Shown here: positions 56,837-64,000 of the stretch, piece after piece
How the letters are laid out: each line of letters begins with the position of its first letter
Position numbering within the stretch: the first letter of the stretch is position 1
Translations under genes and position numbers: made by a program
Source of the DNA: Hygrophila difformis
Taxonomy: Eukaryota > Streptophyta > Magnoliopsida > Lamiales > Acanthaceae
Direction: 5' to 3'
DNA: 64,000 bases
NCBI GenBank assembly: GCA_030278955.1
Contig: JAOANR010000014.1
Span: 20,338,068-20,402,067 of the forward strand
Notes under the pieces: generated by a model
Databases searched by the model: none
What the model saw: only the letters and a program-made list of their open reading frames with translations
What the model was told of the DNA's origin: nothing

Positions 56837-59800
56837 TCAATGCCATAACTCATGCTTTTCTTCCCCAGCAGCACCCCTCTTTGCCCACATGTCCGCTTCT
56901 ACATTGCGCTCCCTAAAAATGTGTTGCACTTGAACCATCCCTGCATGGTTAAGAATCTCCAAAAAGGGATCGATTAAAGCTTTAAATCTCCATGGGATTG
57001 TGTCTGGTTCCCTCAGCCAACCAACGACGTTTCTGGAATCACATTCAAAACACAATTTTGGTAACGGGAATCCCTGATCCCGAGTTAACGCTTTGCACAC
57101 CTTGTTGATGGCATTTACTTCAGCCTCTGTGGAATCCGAATATCCGATGAATTCTGACAACGTGTAGACCATCTCGCCCGCTTCGTTTCTAATAACTCCT
57201 CCTATGCCTGCTGGCCCTGGGTTCCCAAACGAAGCACCGTCCGTGTTTATCTTCCACCACCCCTTACTCGGTCGAATCCACACTAACCCCCGTCTGCTTT
57301 CCTTATTTTTCACTCTCAATGGCTGTGTTAATCCATCAGGAAAGTTAGACATTGGCTCATTTACAGTTGCTGTAGATGTTTTTGTTGTCGCCCTCCACCA
57401 TAAATTGACACACCACTTGATTTCCTCAATCGCATTGTTAACCGTTGATCTTTGATCTTTGAAGACGGCTGTATTTCGAAACTTCCAAATGATCCAGCAG
57501 ATAGCCATCCCTGTGCAATACCAGCCCTCCCTTTTATCCCTCGCCATGTAAACGTCCTGCCACCAAGCAAGCAGCTCGCCAACTTTCCCAGGACACACCC
57601 CAGTCACACCAAACCACGTTTTTGCATTTTGCCATAATACACCTGCAAATTCACATTTACAAAAAAGATGGTCAATAGATTCTATTTCTTTATTACATAA
57701 TACGCAAAAACAATTGTTGCATGTGAGGCATCCCCTGTATGACAGCATCTCTCGGACAGGAATAGCATAATTTAAAACCTTCCATATGAGTAATTTAACT
57801 TTCTCTGGACATTTCATTTTCCACAGATCTTTCCAGCAACCTCCCCAATCCAGATCAGGCAAGTATCTATTCCTCTGACTGCATGACTTTGGGGTGAATT
57901 GCCCGTTTACTTCTCTCCTCCAGATCGCCCTGTCATTAGAATACCTGTTCAATTTTGAGCCAACCAGCACCATCATGAAATCGTCCCATACTTCCCACTC
58001 CCAGTCAAAAAGTTGTCTTCTCATAGGTATCTCCCAAATCCAATCGAAGCCCCTCCACTGACCAAAATCAGCGATCATTCCATCTTTATTTGTAGATAGA
58101 GAATAAAGCCTAGGAAATAGACCTTTCAACGGACCCCTCCCCATCATCCACACATCGTGCCAAAATCTAATCTTGGTTCCATTCCCCACCTGAATATCTA
58201 ACCCCTCATTTAGTCCCGCCACTTTGAAGCCCTCCCATGCGCTACATATCCTCCCCCACGTTGTGAGGCCACTCGTAGGCAATGGCACTAAAGGAGATTT
58301 GCCCTTATAGTACTTGTTGTCTATCACTGATTTCCACAAAGAGCACTCCTTCCCAAATCTCCATCTCCATTTGTAAAGAAGCACATCATTCAAATGTTTT
58401 GTATCCCACAATCCTAAACCTCCGATCTCTTTAGGTTGGCACACTCTCTCCCATCCAATCGTGTGAATTCGTCTTTGTCCATCCCATTCGTTCCAGAAAA
58501 ATCGCCTTTTGATTTGTTCCAACCTGTTTGCCACCAAAGTTGGAACTTTAAAAATGGAAAGGAAATAAATAGGCAGGCTACTCATTACCGATCTTAGTAA
58601 GCAAAGTCGTCCTGCTTGAGAAAGCATTCTCCCTTTCCATCCCTTCAACTTTTTTTCCGCTCTATCCAAAATCGGTTGCCAAATTGAAATGCTGTTACAC
58701 CTTCCGCCAATTGGAACTCCCAGGTACTTTAATGGCCACTCCCCAACTCCACAACCTAATACATGTGCGGCCTCCTCTACCAATTCTTTTGCACAGTTAA
58801 TACCTGTGATACTGCTCTTGCCAAAGTTGATTCGTAGCCCTGTGACTAGAGATAGACAGATGAGCAACCTTTTAATAACCATAATCTGATGTAGCTCGCC
58901 TTGACAAAAAATTATGATATCATCGGCATATTGAAGGTGAGTGATGGTCGGACCGTCCCTGCTAGTTTTCAGACCTGTGATCATCCCCATATCAGCCGCC
59001 TTAATAATGAGCAGGTCTAGTGTTTCAGCCACCAGAACAAAGATATAGGGTGAGAGTGGATCCCCTTGACGCAGCCCCTTTTGTAACTTGAAAAATTTTG
59101 TTGGAGTCCCGTTCACCATCACTGCTGCAGTGGCTGTGGTGATGCACTCTTTCATCCACATAATCCATCTTTCGCCAAACTTCATAGCCTTCATTATCCT
59201 AAACAAGTTATCCCAGGAGACATTATCGTACGCTTTGGCTAGGTCCAACTTGAGCACAAATCCCCTCTGTCCCGAGCTGCTAACAGAATGAATCACTTCC
59301 GAAGCGATTAGGGCCCCGTCTAGTATTTGTCGTCCCTTTATGAACGCCATTTGTGTCCTTCCGACTAATTCATTCAGCACCCCTTGTAACCGGCCAGACA
59401 ATACTTTCGCGACGATCTTATAGATACTTCCCACTAAGGAAATAGGCCGGAACTCCCTAAACTCCATCGGACACTCCACCTTTGGAATCAAGACAATGAA
59501 TGATCCTCCCGCATTTTTTGGGAGCTTGCCGCTAGTTTCAAATCTTTTGAACATCTGTAGTACATCACTCTTAATGATATCCCAGAATTTTTTGTAAAAC
59601 TCCAAGTTGAATCCGTCGGGTCCCGGCGCCTTGTTGCCATCACAGCTCCATATTGCCTCTTTCACTTCTTCCTCCGAAAATTCTCTTTCCAGCCATCGGC
59701 TTCTATCCGTACCTAACACCCGAAATCCTAATTTATCAGCATGGAAGATATCCTTTTTGTGTACAGAAAATGCCTTACTGAAGTACTCATGCGCCATCTC

Positions 59801-61111
59801 CTTAATTTCATTTGGGTCTTCCACTAATACCCCATCCCTTTTCATCACCCCTATATAGCTTTTCCTTCTGTGAATTGAAGCCACATTATGAAAGAAGCGA
59901 GTGTTCCGGTCCCCTTCTTTTAGCCACCGTATTCTTGACTTCTGTAGCCAACGACGTTCCTCCGCCAACAGGACTTTGTTTAATTCGGTTTTTTTCTCCG
60001 TCCATATTTTTAATTCCTCAACATGATCAGCAGAACCCCCAAACTCCTCTTCTAATTGTTTGATCTCCATGGCCAGCACCTCCGCCTTTTTCTCTATTGT
60101 CCCTGCACCATATCCATCCCATCTTTTAATCTTATTTTTCAAAAATTTAAGTTTATCTAGCAGTTCCCTGAACCCAGCTTCGTTGTTAGACCCCTCGTTG
60201 GCCCCCCAATTCCTGCGAACAATTTCGACAAAACCCGCATCCTCCAACCAATAGTTGTAGAGCCGAAAAGGCTTAGGTCCCCATGATCTTTCCCCTGTCT
60301 CCAGAATCATTGGGTAGTGATCTGATGTAATTGTATCACCTCTCCTTTGCATTAGATCTCCTCTCAGGTTTAACAGTCCCGGCGTGACTAGGAATCGGTC
60401 TAGTCTGCTGCACGCCAAACCTCCTCTCCCAAACCAAGTGAACTGACCCCCTTGCATCGGTAAATCAACGAGGCCTAAGTTGTCGATGAATTCTCTGAAT
60501 TCTCTGTTCGACCCCGAATCAGAACTCACCCCCGCCCTTTCGCCCTCATCTGCAACCGCGTTGAAATCTCCAGTTAAGCACCATGAATCTCCGTTGTTGG
60601 TCTCGCATTTGCCTTGCAGAGATCTCCACAGTTCAGCCCTATCCCCGCGAAGATTTGGAGCATGAATATTCACTAGATTGATCATTCCTTGTACTTCCCG
60701 GATGCTACCTTTTAGCCATATGTAATTGTGACACTTCTCTATTAAATCAAAAGAACAACAGTTGCCGTCCCAAATCACCAGGAGCCCTCCTGAGTTTCCA
60801 ATTGCCGGTTGCACAAGATATTTCCCATCTCCAGACCCCCACAATCTCGCCACTAGCCGGTCGTTAAACGCCCCCATTTTTGTTTCTTGGCAACATAATA
60901 TTGTAGGTTTCACTGTCCTACAAAAACGCATTAATGCTCTTCTCCTAACAACCCCGTTCAAGCCCCTTACATTACATGTAATGATTCGCATTTGTCTAAG
61001 TGCTACTAAACTGCCCCAAACCCCTACGCCCCTCTCTAGTTGTTCAACAGCTCCTCTTGAACCCGACGACTCACTTCGCCCCTTTCTACCAAATTGCCCA
61101 ACCCCATACAT
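56837..61111 (-). CDS. LINE ORF2: endonuclease, reverse transcriptase, RNase H (intact)
   Basis: This is the enzyme of target-primed reverse transcription. The frame opens at 61111; the ATG at 60991 (MRIITCNVRGLN, 1384 aa) is the likelier start because the endonuclease domain begins there, 45 nt past the ORF1 stop. In order: APE-type endonuclease (CNVRGLNG, CCQETKMG, LTGDFNAV, SDHYPMIL); reverse transcriptase (LDLAKAYDNVSW, GLRQGDPLSPYIF, YADDIIIF near residue 687); zf-RVT-like cysteine cluster (FCVLCNKEIESIDHLFCKC); and a C-terminal RNase H (INTDGASFGNPGPAGIGG, STEAEVNAI, ECDSRNVVGW, RNVEADMWAKRG) from about residue 1244. The RNase H is of the plant type acquired by some L1 groups. No stop or frameshift is visible over 4.2 kb, implying a recent insertion. 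Confidence 0.95.
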   Translation of the reverse strand: MYGVGQFGRKGRSESSGSRGAVEQLERGVGVWGSLVALRQMRIITCNVRGLNGVVRRRALMRFCRTVKPTILCCQETKMGAFNDRLVARLWGSGDGKYLVQPAIGNSGGLLVIWDGNCCSFDLIEKCHNYIWLKGSIREVQGMINLVNIHAPNLRGDRAELWRSLQGKCETNNGDSWCLTGDFNAVADEGERAGVSSDSGSNREFREFIDNLGLVDLPMQGGQFTWFGRGGLACSRLDRFLVTPGLLNLRGDLMQRRGDTITSDHYPMILETGERSWGPKPFRLYNYWLEDAGFVEIVRRNWGANEGSNNEAGFRELLDKLKFLKNKIKRWDGYGAGTIEKKAEVLAMEIKQLEEEFGGSADHVEELKIWTEKKTELNKVLLAEERRWLQKSRIRWLKEGDRNTRFFHNVASIHRRKSYIGVMKRDGVLVEDPNEIKEMAHEYFSKAFSVHKKDIFHADKLGFRVLGTDRSRWLEREFSEEEVKEAIWSCDGNKAPGPDGFNLEFYKKFWDIIKSDVLQMFKRFETSGKLPKNAGGSFIVLIPKVECPMEFREFRPISLVGSIYKIVAKVLSGRLQGVLNELVGRTQMAFIKGRQILDGALIASEVIHSVSSSGQRGFVLKLDLAKAYDNVSWDNLFRIMKAMKFGERWIMWMKECITTATAAVMVNGTPTKFFKLQKGLRQGDPLSPYIFVLVAETLDLLIIKAADMGMITGLKTSRDGPTITHLQYADDIIIFCQGELHQIMVIKRLLICLSLVTGLRINFGKSSITGINCAKELVEEAAHVLGCGVGEWPLKYLGVPIGGRCNSISIWQPILDRAEKKLKGWKGRMLSQAGRLCLLRSVMSSLPIYFLSIFKVPTLVANRLEQIKRRFFWNEWDGQRRIHTIGWERVCQPKEIGGLGLWDTKHLNDVLLYKWRWRFGKECSLWKSVIDNKYYKGKSPLVPLPTSGLTTWGRICSAWEGFKVAGLNEGLDIQVGNGTKIRFWHDVWMMGRGPLKGLFPRLYSLSTNKDGMIADFGQWRGFDWIWEIPMRRQLFDWEWEVWDDFMMVLVGSKLNRYSNDRAIWRREVNGQFTPKSCSQRNRYLPDLDWGGCWKDLWKMKCPEKVKLLIWKVLNYAIPVREMLSYRGCLTCNNCFCVLCNKEIESIDHLFCKCEFAGVLWQNAKTWFGVTGVCPGKVGELLAWWQDVYMARDKREGWYCTGMAICWIIWKFRNTAVFKDQRSTVNNAIEEIKWCVNLWWRATTKTSTATVNEPMSNFPDGLTQPLRVKNKESRRGLVWIRPSKGWWKINTDGASFGNPGPAGIGGVIRNEAGEMVYTLSEFIGYSDSTEAEVNAINKVCKALTRDQGFPLPKLCFECDSRNVVGWLREPDTIPWRFKALIDPFLEILNHAGMVQVQHIFRERNVEADMWAKRGAAGEEKHELWH

Positions 61112-63218
61112 TTTGCTAGCTCTACAATGGCATCAACTTCTGTGAGATCTAAAAGCTTCACCCCGTCCTTGCCTCTGATTGTCGAAAACTGGAGCGGAGC
61201 AAATTCCTCCTTTTCCACCAAAACCGTCTCTATATGCTTGCCCTTTCCTCCTCTACCTTTGTAAATCCTACCTCTACCTTGCTTACCTCCACGCCGCTTA
61301 GGGGGCAGTCTACTTTTCCACACTTTTTCCATAGCCTCGTTGATGATTTCCAATTCAGGCACTATCCAATTTGTTTGTTCCACCGTCTCTGCCCTCGATT
61401 CGCTCTCATTCTCTGGTACCGAGTCGTTTACTAACCCGTCTCCAATTTCTTCGCCCAAGACTACCTCCTGCGTCTCCACACCGCCCCCTGTTTCCACCCC
61501 CCCGTTCGGGCAAAAGGGTCTGCTTTTCTCTGGTCTGTAACTCGGTAATTGCGTCGCTTCGTCGTTCGGTATCGCCATATCCCTCTCTCTGCCCCCCTCC
61601 ATTCTACCCAACAGAACCGACTCTGGAACCTCCCTGGATGCAGCACTATCATCCGAGATAATGAGCCCATACTCTAAATTACCATCGGCCTTGCGTTGAC
61701 ATCTATTGGGCCTGTTCATCTTGTCTCCAGGTAGAGAAGCATTTTGTGGGCCTAGTCCAACCTCTCCCAACTTTGCAGGCCTGTCCCTCTTGGCCGTGTT
61801 GGGCCTCCACCCCTCTAGCCCATGGGTCATACCTCCAGCATCATACACTTGGCCCATCACCTTACCATCTGCCACCCCCACTGCTCCTTGGGATTCCTGC
61901 ATGCACGCCTCCACTGGTTCTTGGGTTTTTTCCGCCGCCCTTAATAATGATTCCTCTCTCCCATGCATTAAAGAAGATGTTCGTTGCGCTTCCCCAGGTG
62001 GCTTGCTCCTGGATTCCCCGGTTTCCATGTCCTCTGACGGTTCCATGGTCAGTTTCGTCACCGGAGCCTTCTCCCGGCTTCCCTCTCCCATGTCATCCCA
62101 GTGGTTGTCGGCCACCACTACTGTATCGCAAAAGTTCGCCACCAACCGCACCACCGACTTCCTTCCACTTACATCAATCAGCATCTCCGTTGGATACCGG
62201 CCATAATCCGACAATGCCACTAAAATCCTTGCCCTATCAAATCTTTTTTTCTCTTTCGTCTCGCCGTCGACGCTCACTATCTTACCCCAACCCTCTGTAA
62301 TCTTCTGCATGTTTCCCTCATTCCATACTATTGCTGGTAACCCAAATACATAAAACCACACTAGATGATTTGTTTCCGTTAGTTCCTTAATCCACATTCT
62401 TTTCCATTCCACAACCTGATGATCCCTGCAGTCCTTAAGGAAAGAATCACGTTTGTCGTAGTCTTTAAACACCACCAACACCATGAATCCCCCTCCGTAA
62501 ATGATCTCTACAAAATCATTGTGTTCTCTCGATAACCAGTCCTGGAAATCCCCCAACATTTCGAGCTTCCGGAGATTTACCACCGCTGCCTGCTCAAGCC
62601 ATGATATATTCTCTTTGTCTTCCTCCAAGCATACTGTCTTCATATTCCGGCCTCTCATTTCAGAATGACAATTTCCACTACTTCCTTTAATGACCTCAGC
62701 ATAAGATCTTCCATCTCGCCAAGCATTTTTGAGATTACTTTGCTTAAATCTGAATTTTTGACCACCCACGCAACCTTCTTAAACCTTGAAATTCCTGATC
62801 TCGGATGGCGGCTAGTTGCCCCTCCGAATCTATTTCTACTTGGATAAGCCCAGTTCACTTTCAGTAGCCTTCCCATGAATTTGCTATTATTCATTCCCCT
62901 AATGACCGATTCCGCCTCTCCCTTGCTCTGAAACCTGAAGAATCCAAATTTGAACCCATTTACAGGCCATCTCCGGGATGGTATGAACCAATCCCTAACT
63001 TTAGCCACTTTTTCAATCTCCCGGTAGATGAGGTTGTTCGGTGCTTGCACCGGCAAGTTTCTGACGAATACTCCTACAAGAGCCTCTCGGATATTGGCAG
63101 TTTCCCCTCTTTTTCCATTCGCCGCCCTCACTGGCCCCTTCTTCTTGTCCCCCGCGGCACCACCCTTCGCCTCTGATGTTTGCGCCGACGCCAGATTCGG
63201 TGATGACCCTTTCTCCAT
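61036..63218 (-). pseudogene. LINE ORF1: RRM nucleic-acid-binding protein, one frameshift
   Basis: Nucleic-acid-binding partner of ORF2. The first frame starts at 63218 (MEKGSSPNLAS) and holds an RRM at about residues 47-125 (VGVFVRNLP, FKFGFFRFQS). It then passes into a second frame (open from 62769 to 61036) carrying RSYAEVIKG, an alpha/beta region like DUF4283 (WKRMWIKELT, VWFYVFGLP) and a long polar tail. The two frames fit together if one base is gained or lost near the A run at about 62755-62762, where FKKVAWV in the first frame meets GGQKFRFKQ in the second. The family usually has one continuous ORF1, so this is most likely a single inactivating indel; recoding is less likely. The ORF1 stop (61036-61038) lies 45 nt before the likely ORF2 start. 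Confidence 0.85.
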
Positions 63219-63248
63219 TTACCTGTACTCTTTATATATATTATATAT

Positions 63249-64000
63249 TTAATGTAGCATATCTTTAAGATGATATGCAATATATATTATATATTTAATA
63301 TATGTGTAGGATATCTAGAAGATAACAAGAAGATAGTTGGAGTAAATCTTGGGAAGATTTAACTTCCAATTTTGCCGACCCTTCACCCCTTTTTAAACAA
63401 CATTCCCATCATCTTCATAGGGGTTGCTAAAAAAAAAAGATTTATACGTACAAAAGAAAAAAAGAAAGCGAAGAAGAAAAAAAAAAATACATCTTCCTCC
63501 ACCTTTAAAATTCAAAGAAAACCCTAGATCCAGATCTTTGGAGGCAAGAAGTTGAGAAGGAGGACGTTTTCCAGGCGAGTTCAAGAGTTCCCGTGCATAG
63601 GAGGACTGTGGAAAGGAGAAAGAAGGATCTCGGGAGACAAACGGTGAACGCAGAGACCGTTGTCATCCAAATCGACGAGCCGGAACGTCCATAGATCGGT
63701 AAGTTAACTCTTACATGGTTTTGGGATGAATTAAAACATTCAAAACTAAAAGATTATCAAGAAACCGTAAATCTGTCAATCTAAACTTTCTACCGGCGCA
63801 ACAGATTTGTTGAATTTTTCCGAACCTTAAACGAACTCAAACGGAAAAACTTAAAACACAAAAAACGTTCCTAAGACTTAGATCTAGCTACTGTAAATTT
63901 TTGAGAATTTTTGGAATTGATTTGATAGGTGAAAACCCATTGAAACCGAGCTTTTTAAATCTAGATCTTGAAATCTTGGACAGAACTTAGGAATGATCTT
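63249..64000 (+). repeat. Old Tekay-type LTR, right part (runs off window)
   Basis: From about 63525 the sequence again aligns with the interior of the young LTRs: AACCCTAGATCCAGATC, then GTAAGTTAACTCTTACATGG (63701) and TTTTTGGAATTGATTTGAT, against 21520-22080. This continues the LTR interrupted by the LINE and leaves the window at the right edge. Part of the region 63249-63525 has no clear counterpart. Confidence 0.75.

Larger units (their letters stand above)
54807..63233 (-). mobile_element. Nearly full-length L1-type LINE
   Basis: A minus-strand non-LTR retrotransposon of about 8.4 kb: ORF1 (63218-61036, one frameshift), ORF2 (61111-56837, intact), a 3' region of about 2 kb and a poly(A) tail (T run at 54808-54820). 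ATATATATTATATAT occurs at both borders (54792-54806 and 63234-63248) and is a plausible 15-bp TSD, although it is low-complexity. The 5' leader before ORF1 is only about 15 nt, so the 5' end may be slightly truncated. It is inserted in the old gypsy LTR. Confidence 0.85.

Overview
This is a plant nuclear window, most likely from an asterid eudicot. Three host loci have split exons with GT-AG introns and plant-specific families: a CYP71A-type cytochrome P450, a UGT76-type glycosyltransferase and a NUB1-type ubiquitin-receptor gene. Most of the rest is plant transposable elements (Sirevirus copia, Tekay/Del chromovirus, L1 LINEs, CACTA, Stowaway-type MITEs, Helitron-like ends). A closer placement, for example Lamiales, is only an impression from the P450.

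Layout. 1-5082: Helitron-like segment carrying decayed exons of an SBT2-type subtilase and of at least one unrecognised gene. 5083-7346: intergenic, with a short retroposon flanked by an 18-bp duplication, a tRNA-derived SINE-like repeat and two MITEs. 7347-8962: intact two-exon CYP71A-like gene, followed by a relic of the NUB1 last exon. 9208-19011: complete Sirevirus-type copia element (934-bp LTRs, TSD GAGAC, intact gag-pol and an extra env-position ORF). 19017-19385: CACTA-end fragment and a dead UGT fragment. 19520-33939 (minus): UGT76-like gene whose single intron is about 13 kb, because a CACTA-like element (TSD ACC) lies in it and a Tekay gypsy element (TSD GATTC) lies in the CACTA. 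35528-38840: 5'-truncated minus-strand gypsy remnant, abutting a CYP71 pseudogene (38843-40310). 40511-46580 (minus): 11-exon NUB1 gene. 47551-51184: 5'-truncated L1 fragment. 53812-64000: old gypsy LTR split by a nearly full-length L1 LINE (about 54807-63233, minus).

How the parts relate. The P450 and UGT are both specialised-metabolism families, but nothing here shows a shared pathway. The CYP/NUB1-3' boundary occurs twice (8.9-9.1 kb and 40.3-40.7 kb), so the locus probably arose by a local segmental duplication. One copy kept the P450 and lost NUB1; the other kept NUB1 and lost the P450. Transposons later separated them by about 30 kb. I found no RNA genes and no CRISPR array. The most interesting structures are the nested elements in the UGT intron, the apparent shift of an LTR boundary in the Tekay family, and the gene-fragment cargo between Helitron-like ends.
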